From Tannerella sp. (GTDB taxonomy: Bacteria; Bacteroidota; Bacteroidia; Bacteroidales; Tannerellaceae), in the NCBI GenBank assembly GCA_031283915.1, contig JAITAY010000051.1, positions 1 to 8,617 of the forward strand: a stretch of DNA of 8,617 bases. Direction: 5' to 3'. The notes below the pieces were generated by a model. It did no database searches, was not told the origin of the DNA, and saw only the letters and a program-made list of their open reading frames with translations. Positions within the stretch are counted from its first letter, which is position 1; each line of letters opens with the position of its first letter. This document shows, piece by piece, positions 1-6,574 of this stretch. The translations under genes and the position numbers were made by a program.

Positions 1-125
1 CCGATTTCGGGCCGGTAGCTCTGAAATTCTGTTCGGGGACTGAAAGGATGCGATGGAAGTCAACTGCTCCTGAGTAATATTTCCCTTATTACCGAAATAA
101 TCTGTTTGCAGCTTTGCCCCAAGTA
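1..125 (-). CDS. Possible 5'-truncated fragment of an unrecognised gene
   Basis: On the minus strand one frame stays open from the left edge to a TAA at 166-168, which lies inside the neighbouring repeat. The part outside the repeat gives about 41 residues, including the stretch YFGNKGNITQEQLTSIASFQ, which reads like ordinary protein. No ATG or GTG start is present in frame, so the N-terminus is either missing or was replaced when the repeat arrived. The other two minus frames and all three plus frames are interrupted within this stretch. I do not recognise the family. It lies downstream of the beta-galactosidase in the same direction. An open run of this length can occur by chance, so confidence is low. 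Confidence 0.25.
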
Positions 126-361
126 TTATACTGCACGCGGTATCGTTTTGTGCATAAAGGGGTAGTTAGTAGCTGGTAGTTAGTAGTAAGTAGAGGGCTC
201 AGAAAAGCGGCCGTTGGAGGGAAAGGCGTAAAAGTGAGGGTTTGAGCGGACAGCTTCGTCGTATCACAGAACTGCCGGCTACTATTCTACCAGCTACTAA
301 CTACTAACTACTAACTACTAACTACCTGTTTTTGCACAAAACGATACCGCGTGCAGTATAA
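126..361. repeat. Hairpin-forming inverted pair of a heptamer-tailed repeat (MITE-like)
   Basis: Two copies of the same sequence face each other. The left arm 126-193 pairs with the right arm 294-361 without gaps and with few mismatches. The outer 29 bp (126-154 against 333-361) match perfectly. Each copy has a head of about 35 bp starting TTATACTGCACGCGG, followed by a tail of TAGTTAG-type heptamers. About 100 bp of unrelated sequence (194-293) lies between the tails and holds no gene that I can see. The whole is a long potential cruciform with no transposase. The ends read TATAC...GTATA, which would fit a TA target duplication of the IS630/Tc1-mariner type, but that is inference only. It separates the beta-galactosidase 3' end from the fragment at 1-125. 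Confidence 0.8.
294..325. repeat. CTACTAA heptamer tandem array
   Basis: Four full copies plus four bases of CTACTAA (TAGTTAG on the other strand) form the tail of the right-hand repeat copy. The equivalent tail of the left-hand copy (161-172) has only about one and a half units before the shared sequence GTAGCTGGTAG (169-179, complement at 287-297). The right copy therefore carries three extra heptamers. Because the unit is seven bases and carries TAG or TAA, a few copies place a stop codon in every frame. Confidence 0.85.
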
Positions 362-377
362 AATACGGGTATGCTTC

Positions 378-419
378 CCGTAAACGGGAGACGGGAGAGT
401 CGTCATCTCCCGTTTACGG
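378..419 (-). terminator. Stem-loop spanning the beta-galactosidase stop codon
   Basis: A perfect 14-bp inverted repeat, CCGTAAACGGGAGA at 378-391 and its complement at 406-419, encloses a 14-base loop that contains the TGA stop codon (403-405). The inner arm is made of the last codons of the beta-galactosidase gene. A further TACGGG at 364-369 can compete by pairing with CCCGTA at 377-382. There is no T-run after the stem on the minus strand, so it is not a textbook intrinsic terminator. It may act as a terminator or as an RNA-stabilising 3' hairpin. Confidence 0.45.
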
Positions 420-3400
420 CCGGCTTGATAAGAAAGGTATAGGAATACGTTTCGTCCAGCAGGCGGTATTTGTCTAACGGTTCGGCGCCCCAACTGTCGT
501 CGCCGCCGACGCCCGTCTGCGCGAGGTCGATGTTGACGAACAGGTCGTTGCGGGGAAATACGTCCGTGGGGTGCATTTGCTTCTTCCCGAATCCGGCGTC
601 AAGGTCTTCGTCCGGGTTGTGGCGGGCATTGAAACAGATGCGGTTGGTAAGGCTTTCCTCAAACCGGAGGCCGAAACCGGCGTCGTCGGTGAACGCAACG
701 TAGCGCACGTCTGTCCGGTAGCCGTTTTCTTGCGGACGGATGTAATCATAATTCAACTCGTCAACCGTGCAATTGTATTTCTTCACGAAGGCGGACGTAC
801 GGCGGTCGCTGTAGTTCTCCCACGGGCCGCGACCGTAGTAGGTGACCCGGTCAAACTGTACCGGAAGCTGCATTTTCATGCCAAAGCGTACCAGTTCGGG
901 CAGCTTTTTGCCGGCCAGGTTCATCGTGCCCGACACTTCGATGGAGCCGTCGGGGTGGATGCGGTATTGCGTGACGTAGGGAATGTCCAGGTAATTGATT
1001 TTCTGTTCGGCGCGGATGACGACATCGCCGTCGAGCACGGAAATATCAAGCTCGGCCGGCGGCGTCAGGCTCTCGCCGGCGTTCCGCCAGAGGTTGGAAG
1101 TGCGTTGGAGGTGACGGCCGAAGTCGTTGTCCGTGGGTGCACGCCAGAAATGGGGAACAGGCGCCTGCGTGAGCAAGGGCTTTCCGTTGTACGCATATTC
1201 GAACAGGCGGCCGTCCTGCCTGGAAATCTTTCCGGTGACCAGCCCGTCGGCGCTGGTGAAGGCGACAGCCCGGTCGGTGTGCCGGAGCTTGACGCCCTCA
1301 CCGGCATTCGCGGCTCGTTGCTTCGCCGGCGAATAGAGCAGAAACTGCTCCCCGGCAATGACGTGGCCGGCCGGTACCAGTTCCGTCGCCTGGCGTGTCA
1401 GGGCTTTCACGACCAGGAAATATTCCCTGTCCGTCCCGATACGCGAGGCGTTGCAGGGTACCACCGTCTGCTGCGTGGCGCCCGGCTTTCCTTCCACCTG
1501 CCATTGCCCGGCGTCGATACGTTCGCCGTCGGCGTACAGTTCCCAGGCGTAATTGAAGCTGTTCAGGTCGGTGAACAGGAAATGATTCTGCATACGGATT
1601 TGCCCCGGGGCGGTAGCGAAGTCTTCCTGCATCCGGATGGATTGGTATACTTTCTTGACCTCGTTCAGCGCAGGATGCGGAGTGCGGTCGGCCGTAACCA
1701 GGCCGTTGGCACAGAAGTTCCCGTCGTGTGTCCAGCGGTGTCCGCCCAGATCGCCGCCGTACGCCCAGTATTTACGTCCCTGACCGTCGCGGGCTGCGAG
1801 ACCCTGGTCTACCCAGTCCCAAATGAATCCGCCCTGCAGGACGGGGTATTGCATGAAAGCATCCCAGTAATCCTGAAAGTCGCCGGTACTGTTACCCATG
1901 GAATGGGCATATTCACACTGGATGTAGGGACGGTAGATCCCGGGCTTGTCGGCATAGCGGATCATACCGGGAATCCGGTCGTACATCGGGCAGACAATGT
2001 CCGTAAAAGGATTTTCTCCGGCACGGTTGCACTGGACGGGGCGTTTGGCCCTGTCATGTTCCTTGAGCCACCGGTAAGTCAGTTCGTAATTGGGGCCGAA
2101 GTCGCTTTCGTTGCCCAGCGACCAGTTGATGACGCAGGGGAAATTCTTGTCCCGCTCAAAGACACGGACCGTACGGTCCAGATGCTGGCCTTTCCAGTCT
2201 TCGATGAAGGAGGGGTGACGGCTGCGGTCGAAACCGTCCAGCCCGTGGGCTTCGAGGTTGGCTTCGTCGACTACGTAGAATCCGTATTTGTCGCAGAGCT
2301 GGTAAAACTCCGGGGCTTGCGGGTAATGGCTGGTACGGATGGCGTTGATATTGTAGCGCTTCATCAGTTCGAGGTCTTTGATGCGTGTCGCCTGGTCAAC
2401 ATAATGGCCATAGCGCTCATGATGCTCGTGGATGTTGACACCGCGAATAATCACCGGCTGACCGTTGAAAAGTAACTGGCTGTTCCTGATTTCCACTTTC
2501 TTGAAACCGGTTTTGCAGCCGGCCCATTCCGACGTTTGGCCGCTTGCGTCCTGCAATTCGATGACGACGGAATAGAGCGTGGGAGATTCCGCACTCCACT
2601 GCGCCGGGCCGGATACGGTCGCGGAGAAGGAGAGCGACTTGTTGCCCTGCGCCGGGATGCCGCCGACGTTCCAGTCTTTGGAAACCATCCGTTTGCCGGC
2701 TCCGTCGAGCAGGGAGAGTTTGAGCTTGTGAGCTTTCGACTTGTCCGAAGTGAAATTGCGGAGCGTGACGTCTGCGCGGAAGAGTCCGTTCCGGTAGTTC
2801 GCGTCCAGGTCGCTGACGATGAAGAAATCTTCAATGGATATCTTTGGCCGGGCAATCAGCAGGACGTCGCGTTCGATGCCGCCCAAGCGCCAGAAGTCTT
2901 GATCTTCGAGATAGGAGGCGTCGCTCCATTTGAAGACTTGCAGTGCCAACAGGTTTTTACCGGCTTTCAGGTAAGGGGTGATGTTGAACTCGGCCGGCGT
3001 CTTGGCCGCTTTGGTATAGCCGATTTTCCGGCCGTTCACGTAAATCGTCGCCGCGCCGGAGATGGAACCGAAGTTCAGGATGATTTCCTTGCCCTCGAAC
3101 GAAGCCGGGACTTCAAACCAGGTGCGATAGGTGCCGATGGGCAGGTCGTCGTTGTCTACGTACGGCGGATTGGCGGGGAAAATGTAGTGGATGTTTGTGT
3201 ACACGGGTATACCGAAGCCTTGTGTTTCCCAGCTTCCGGGTACCTGAATGCTTTTCCAGGCGGCATCGTCCAGCGTCTCCGCGTGGAAAGCGGTTGGCCG
3301 CTGGCTGACGTTTTCCGCAAAGTGAAACTTCCATGTGCCGTTCAGCGATTTTACGTAAGGCGATTCGAACTTGTCATCACGCTCCACCTGCACCGCATCG

Positions 3401-3531
3401 GCATAGGGAATAAAATGCGCTCTGGCAGGTTCTTTTCCTTCATCTACCATCCGGGGATCTTCCCAAAAATTGTTCTGGGCAAACGTTGCCGAACTGCCCA
3501 GCAGGAATAATAAAAAGAAATACTTTTTCAT
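403..3531 (-). CDS. Secreted LacZ-like beta-galactosidase, glycoside hydrolase family 2
   Basis: This predicted periplasmic or secreted retaining beta-galactosidase removes terminal beta-galactose from oligosaccharides. The 1042-residue protein has LacZ length plus a type I signal peptide (residues 1-18, cut likely at TFA|QNN; no lipobox cysteine). Domains in order are an N-terminal jelly-roll sugar-binding domain (about 50-225, with SYLEDQDFWR at 206-215), an Ig-like domain (about 230-345), a TIM barrel (about 350-630), a linker domain, and the C-terminal small-chain domain (about 750-1035). Expected active-site residues are present: acid/base Glu475 in WSLGNES, nucleophile Glu540 in QCEYAH, metal ligands Glu427 and His429 in LEAHG, HEHH at 368-371, and Trp1014 in GGDDSWG. 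HFWRAPTDNDFG (794-805) and YGRGPWENY (899-907) are family signatures. The start is the ATG directly before MKKYFFLL; no Shine-Dalgarno sequence is visible. It begins 19 bp after the glycosyltransferase stop, so the two are probably co-transcribed. The natural substrate cannot be read from the sequence. Confidence 0.96.
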   Translation of the reverse strand: MKKYFFLLFLLGSSATFAQNNFWEDPRMVDEGKEPARAHFIPYADAVQVERDDKFESPYVKSLNGTWKFHFAENVSQRPTAFHAETLDDAAWKSIQVPGSWETQGFGIPVYTNIHYIFPANPPYVDNDDLPIGTYRTWFEVPASFEGKEIILNFGSISGAATIYVNGRKIGYTKAAKTPAEFNITPYLKAGKNLLALQVFKWSDASYLEDQDFWRLGGIERDVLLIARPKISIEDFFIVSDLDANYRNGLFRADVTLRNFTSDKSKAHKLKLSLLDGAGKRMVSKDWNVGGIPAQGNKSLSFSATVSGPAQWSAESPTLYSVVIELQDASGQTSEWAGCKTGFKKVEIRNSQLLFNGQPVIIRGVNIHEHHERYGHYVDQATRIKDLELMKRYNINAIRTSHYPQAPEFYQLCDKYGFYVVDEANLEAHGLDGFDRSRHPSFIEDWKGQHLDRTVRVFERDKNFPCVINWSLGNESDFGPNYELTYRWLKEHDRAKRPVQCNRAGENPFTDIVCPMYDRIPGMIRYADKPGIYRPYIQCEYAHSMGNSTGDFQDYWDAFMQYPVLQGGFIWDWVDQGLAARDGQGRKYWAYGGDLGGHRWTHDGNFCANGLVTADRTPHPALNEVKKVYQSIRMQEDFATAPGQIRMQNHFLFTDLNSFNYAWELYADGERIDAGQWQVEGKPGATQQTVVPCNASRIGTDREYFLVVKALTRQATELVPAGHVIAGEQFLLYSPAKQRAANAGEGVKLRHTDRAVAFTSADGLVTGKISRQDGRLFEYAYNGKPLLTQAPVPHFWRAPTDNDFGRHLQRTSNLWRNAGESLTPPAELDISVLDGDVVIRAEQKINYLDIPYVTQYRIHPDGSIEVSGTMNLAGKKLPELVRFGMKMQLPVQFDRVTYYGRGPWENYSDRRTSAFVKKYNCTVDELNYDYIRPQENGYRTDVRYVAFTDDAGFGLRFEESLTNRICFNARHNPDEDLDAGFGKKQMHPTDVFPRNDLFVNIDLAQTGVGGDDSWGAEPLDKYRLLDETYSYTFLIKPAVNGR

Positions 3532-3550
3532 AGTTGTCGTTATTTGATAA

Positions 3551-5323
3551 TTACTGTTCTTTACGTGTAAAACGGCTCAGGACAATCCGTCCCCGCACGT
3601 CGCTGATGATTCTGTCCGAAATGCGTAGCGTCTGAAAGTCGTATGCCTCCCCGTACCGTTGCGTAACGGTCGGGAAATCTTTCTCGACGGCTAAGAAAAA
3701 GCCCGTTTGCGGCCGCTCAAGTTCGAAATTCCGGAAACAGTTGCCCAGGTAGAAGTTCAGTCCGTACATATTATAATATGTATGCAGTTCGTTCATCACA
3801 TACACGTTCGTTTTGTCCAGGCCATACGTCTGCCTGATTTCTTCGGCGAAAGGGCGTGCCGAACCTTCCCTGCGAACGTTTTTCATCACCACGCCGTTGA
3901 TAAAAAGGTGTGTACAGAAAACCAGGAAAAACGTTGCATACAGGATTTTGATATTAATTTTTTTCCTCATTTGGTGAACGACCGTAGCCAGTGAAACCAA
4001 CAGCAGCGTTCCCGTCAGCGCCATCGAGATGCCGGGCGAGAACGAACGGGCGACTGCATCCAGCGTGGCAGAGGCGGAACTGCCGGAAATATACTGGCCG
4101 GCAAGACTGCGAATATCAATCAGTCCGGTCATCTGAAACGCCGCCACGATCGCCACCACCGCTACAAACAAAGCCAGCACGCCGGCATACAGACGGGTCA
4201 CTCTGGAACGGTATTCCGCCAGATACAGGAAATATTGAGCGATAAACAGGGCGATGAAAGGATAGGCCGGCATCAGGTAAACGCTCCGCTTGCTGCTTGG
4301 CAGGGAGTAGAAAAACACGATGCACACGGAAGCCGTCAAGCTAAACAGCCTGATATGGTCCATCGTCCGGATACGCTGCCACAGCCGCGTCAGCCATGCT
4401 TTCAACGGAACGCCGGGCCTGCTGATTTTCAGTCCGAAGAGAGAGAAGAAAAGTAACAGCGTCCAGGGAACGAAGCCGGCTGCCAGGGTGACGAGATTAT
4501 ACCATGCGCCGTTCTCATGTCCCAATTCGTAGTGAATATTTCCCGGGTTGAGATGGAAAAACCGCCCGAAGTTTTCGGCCAGCATCACGTTCAGGAAATC
4601 ATCCCCCCCCATCCGCCAGGCTTCAATGTACCAGATCGAGGGAAGAAAGAGCGACGCAACACCAATGTAAAGCAACGATTTACCTATTTTAAAAAGGCTG
4701 TATTTGCGTAGCAGCAACAGGTAGACGCCAAAGATAAACATGGGTAGAACCAAGCCTACCGGCCCCTTGGTCAGGAAGGCGCCGCTTAGCAGGAGGGGAA
4801 TCACCACGGGTAAGCCCTTGAGTTCGCGCTCATCCTCCCACCAGAACAGCCGCATCAACCCGGTGACGATAAAGAACGTCAGCAGCATGTCAACACGCGC
4901 CGTCATGCCCGCACGGTGGATTTCCACACAGGTGAAAAGCAGCAGAGTCGCGATAAAGGCTTCCTGAAAACGGACTTTCCTGCCGAAAAAGAGGAGCGAG
5001 GCGGCCAGCAGCGCCGCATAAGCCAACGCCGAGGGAAGGCGGGCGGTGAAGGGCGTGACGTGTCCCCGCGGCAGGGAAAAGAGTGCCATCAGCCAATGCG
5101 CCATCGGCGGCTTGTAGGCAAACTCATCGGCATAGACCCTGGGTAACATCCAGTTTCCCGATTCCAGCATCGAAACGGCGACGGCTGCCTCGCGCGGTTC
5201 ACCCTTGGTCGAAAAGTCTCCCACTGCTATCCATGGCAGGACGGATAACAGAGCAACCAGCAGCATCGTACTCACCGGTTTTTGCAAATAAAGATATTGA
5301 AGCGCTGTCGTACGCATATACAT
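3551..5323 (-). CDS. ArnT/PMT-type membrane glycosyltransferase (GT-C fold)
   Basis: This 590-residue polytopic inner-membrane protein resembles the ArnT / dolichyl-phosphate-mannose-protein mannosyltransferase group, which transfers a sugar from a polyprenyl-phosphate carrier to lipid A, protein or another envelope acceptor on the outer face of the membrane. Seen in order: a first membrane helix (about 18-34), the acidic periplasmic loop GDFSTKGEPREA (35-46), YADEFAYKPP (64-73), many hydrophobic helices up to about residue 475, ARVDM (142-146), LTKGPVGLVLP (184-194) and LPSSKRSVYLMPAYP (341-355), all typical of the family. A hydrophilic C-terminal domain (about 480-590) follows. The ATG at 5323 gives MYMRTT. 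The ATG two codons later has better spacing from AAAGGA and may be the real start. Codons 238-241 contain eight consecutive G (plus strand 4603-4610), a possible slippage site. Donor and acceptor are unknown. It is the first gene of the apparent operon with the beta-galactosidase. Confidence 0.9.
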   Translation of the reverse strand: MYMRTTALQYLYLQKPVSTMLLVALLSVLPWIAVGDFSTKGEPREAAVAVSMLESGNWMLPRVYADEFAYKPPMAHWLMALFSLPRGHVTPFTARLPSALAYAALLAASLLFFGRKVRFQEAFIATLLLFTCVEIHRAGMTARVDMLLTFFIVTGLMRLFWWEDERELKGLPVVIPLLLSGAFLTKGPVGLVLPMFIFGVYLLLLRKYSLFKIGKSLLYIGVASLFLPSIWYIEAWRMGGDDFLNVMLAENFGRFFHLNPGNIHYELGHENGAWYNLVTLAAGFVPWTLLLFFSLFGLKISRPGVPLKAWLTRLWQRIRTMDHIRLFSLTASVCIVFFYSLPSSKRSVYLMPAYPFIALFIAQYFLYLAEYRSRVTRLYAGVLALFVAVVAIVAAFQMTGLIDIRSLAGQYISGSSASATLDAVARSFSPGISMALTGTLLLVSLATVVHQMRKKINIKILYATFFLVFCTHLFINGVVMKNVRREGSARPFAEEIRQTYGLDKTNVYVMNELHTYYNMYGLNFYLGNCFRNFELERPQTGFFLAVEKDFPTVTQRYGEAYDFQTLRISDRIISDVRGRIVLSRFTRKEQ

Positions 5324-5379
5324 TTTCCTTTACAAGTTCACTTTGAAGGCTACAAAAGAACGATTTTTTACGGATATAT

Positions 5380-5387
5380 CAAAACTA
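5380..5387 (-). promoter_or_regulatory. Possible -7 promoter element of the glycosyltransferase operon
   Basis: The minus strand reads TAGTTTTG, a match to the Bacteroidota -7 consensus TAnnTTTG, about 57 bp before the glycosyltransferase start. No TTTG or TTG element lies at the usual distance upstream; the nearest TTTG is only 13 bases away. This is a consensus match only. Confidence 0.35.
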
Positions 5388-5458
5388 TTTGGGCGCATTT
5401 CAAATTGTCGCAACCCTAAGCCACTCTACAAGCAGTTCTTCGTAACAGATTAATAACC

Positions 5459-5680
5459 TTACGCCACTGTTTGTTCATGGAAGATTCGCTCAATATTGGT
5501 TTGATGATAATTGATTAACTTTTCCTTTTCCGATGATTGGGATTTCGTTAACCCGATATTCTCAATAACCTGCTCCAGCTCCGATTCCATCAATAATTCC
5601 TTTTGTTCTTCAAACCATTCCTGCATCAACGGACTTATTCCAAAGCCGTTCCTGTTCTCTTTCATGTTGTAAAACGACAT
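5459..5680 (-). CDS. Small hypothetical protein, unrecognised
   Basis: The frame gives 73 residues and lies 135 bp upstream of the glycosyltransferase in the same direction. The product is charged and rich in Glu, Gln and Lys, with a probably helical centre (EWFEEQKELLMESELEQVIE at about 22-41) and no signal peptide, membrane segment or cysteine. I recognise no family motif. Two starts are possible: the first ATG, or the ATG five codons later (MKENRNG). Neither has a clear Shine-Dalgarno sequence, and no TAnnTTTG promoter is visible just upstream. The gene lies in an AT-rich stretch that differs in composition from the large neighbours. It could be a real small gene, the remaining part of a longer gene, or a chance frame. 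Confidence 0.4.
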   Translation of the reverse strand: MSFYNMKENRNGFGISPLMQEWFEEQKELLMESELEQVIENIGLTKSQSSEKEKLINYHQTNIERIFHEQTVA

Positions 5681-5738
5681 CAGTTATGTATTACCTGTTA
5701 CGGGAACTGTTGAATTGTGAGAAAAGCCTGAACTCCCG

Positions 5739-6164
5739 GTGGAGTGTCCGTATGAAGAACTTACTATACCGTACATTGGAATTGAAAAACTCCTGACCGA
5801 TGATGATTACATAAATACTTCGATAAAAGTCTTGGAGATAGAAGACGAAGAAGGCCAGGGAGCTGACCGTTTTGCCAGAATACGTTCGATTATTGATACT
5901 GCTGTCAAGAATGGGCAGAATGTATTTGGTGCTCTCGAATGCCTTGCCAAAAGTAGAAGTATCCGAGCACTTATCAAAGGAACAAATCATTCCTGTTTTT
6001 CATCCCGGACAAGGTGGCTAACGGCGACATCATCTTGCACCCTTGCCATGCAAACAATGATGCTGTATCCTGATAATTTTCGCGAAATATCATGGTTTCC
6101 TTCACACCAAGCGAAAAAGAGACACAAAAAAATCCTTGAATTTCAAAAAAAAATCAAGGATTGA
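5739..6164 (+). pseudogene. Degenerate open frame next to tRNA-Lys, unrecognised
   Basis: A 141-codon frame opens with GTG and has no ATG near its beginning. The first 85 or so residues look like protein (for example YIGIEKLLTDDDYINTSIKV, then RIRSIIDTAVKNGQNVF). From about 5990 the frame becomes low quality, while other frames then read protein-like: PKVEVSEHLSKEQIIPVFHP in the frame of 5941, and IPDKVANGDIILHPCHANND in the frame of 5999 up to TGA at 6071-6073. The last 12 or so codons fall inside the tRNA terminator, so the 3' end cannot be a conserved gene end. A gene broken by frameshifts is the simplest reading. The helical C-terminal style vaguely recalls transposase ends, but I cannot assign a family. 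Confidence 0.3.
6126..6162 (-). terminator. Intrinsic terminator of the tRNA-Lys gene
   Basis: AATCCTTGA at 6131-6139 pairs perfectly with TCAAGGATT at 6154-6162. Read on the minus strand, the stem is followed by a run of T (complement of the A-run at 6126-6132). It begins 5 bases after the end of the mature tRNA, which is the expected position. The stem is short and AT-rich, but its orientation and placement are convincing. Confidence 0.75.
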
Positions 6165-6167
6165 AGG

Positions 6168-6240
6168 TGATCCACCTGGGGCTCGAACCCAGGACCCCAT
6201 CCTTAAAAGGGATGTGCTCTACCTGCTGAGCTAGTGAATC
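6168..6240 (-). tRNA. tRNA-Lys (anticodon UUU)
   Basis: The minus strand folds into a complete 73-base cloverleaf. The acceptor stem GATTCAC pairs with GTGGATC (one G-T wobble), followed by discriminator A. The D stem is GCTC/GAGC, the anticodon stem is CATCC/GGATG with loop CTTTTAA, and the T arm is CTGGG-TTCGAGC-CCCAG. The anticodon TTT (6205-6207) decodes lysine AAA/AAG. The 3' CCA is not encoded: CCT follows the discriminator base, so CCA must be added after transcription. It is a single gene with its own promoter and terminator. Confidence 0.97.
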
Positions 6241-6271
6241 AATCGAAGTGCGTCTTTTTTGAATGCGGGTG

Positions 6272-6300
6272 CAAAGATAAAACTTTTTTCGCAAAAACAA
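6272..6300 (-). promoter_or_regulatory. Promoter of tRNA-Lys
   Basis: The minus strand shows TATCTTTG (6272-6279), an exact match to the Bacteroidota -7 consensus TAnnTTTG. A TTG at 6298-6300 lies 18 bases upstream and could be the -33 element. The -7 box is 31 bp before the mature tRNA 5' end, which leaves a short leader for RNase P to remove. Confidence 0.65.
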
Positions 6301-6456
6301 TCCGTATAACGCCTTTTATATTTTTGTCGTCCGTTAAAATCATCAAAACTGCCTTTTTCAGAGATGTATTACCTGATGAGTTTGTTTGTGTTTTCGATGA
6401 AATGTCAAATAAGGATGAATGATAAATAAAGAAGCATGCTTCATTCCAAAATCCGC

Positions 6457-6523
6457 CCGCAGGATAAGTGAATCCGATCATTTGAATGGCATCCCCGGAC
6501 AGTCATAATTTTTTATCCTGCGG
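6457..6523. promoter_or_regulatory. Inverted repeat upstream of the aldehyde dehydrogenase promoter
   Basis: CCGCAGGATAA (6457-6467) is repeated perfectly in inverted form as TTATCCTGCGG (6513-6523), 45 bases apart. The right arm covers the expected -33 region and ends 8 bases before the -7 box at 6532. Two inverted operator half-sites bound by a dimeric or looping regulator would fit, as would an RNA hairpin from older read-through transcription. The regulator is unknown. Confidence 0.4.
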
Positions 6524-6531
6524 AAAAATCA

Positions 6532-6539
6532 TATCTTTG
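6532..6539 (+). promoter_or_regulatory. -7 promoter element of the aldehyde dehydrogenase gene
   Basis: TATCTTTG matches the Bacteroidota consensus TAnnTTTG exactly and is identical to the tRNA-Lys -7 box. It lies 36 bp before the ATG, giving a short leader. The -33 region is T-rich (around 6509-6514) but lacks a clear TTTG. Confidence 0.6.
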
Positions 6540-6574
6540 CTGCCGATTTTCTAACATCATAAAATAGCAATTGA

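Larger units (their letters stand above)
6301..6574. other. Intergenic region between divergent tRNA-Lys and aldehyde dehydrogenase
   Basis: I see no convincing gene here. The stretch is AT-rich and holds a perfect 12-bp palindrome GAAGCATGCTTC (6431-6442), the 11-bp inverted repeat listed separately, and the promoter of the aldehyde dehydrogenase gene. Short open frames that cross it on either strand also run through the tRNA gene or its promoter and are not credible. Confidence 0.6.

Noticed and set aside
126..361. CRISPR-like array or transposase-bearing insertion sequence
   Set aside because: The heptamers are contiguous without spacers, and the 100-bp centre holds no transposase frame. 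It is a repeat or hairpin element only.
571..2475. A 634-codon plus-strand open frame
   Set aside because: It lies antisense to the beta-galactosidase, which has complete catalytic and family motifs. Long antisense frames are expected opposite GC-rich genes, and the product shows no domain. The same applies to 2536-3510.
5686..6375. Direct 12-bp repeat ATGTATTACCTG at 5686-5697 and 6364-6375
   Set aside because: One or two identical 12-base pairs are expected by chance in a window of this size. The flanks do not match, and it does not correspond to the tRNA 3' end.
6234..6422. A 62-codon plus-strand frame, with an 80-codon minus-strand frame at 6239-6481
   Set aside because: The first starts inside the tRNA gene, and both run through the tRNA promoter. 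They are chance frames in AT-rich intergenic DNA.
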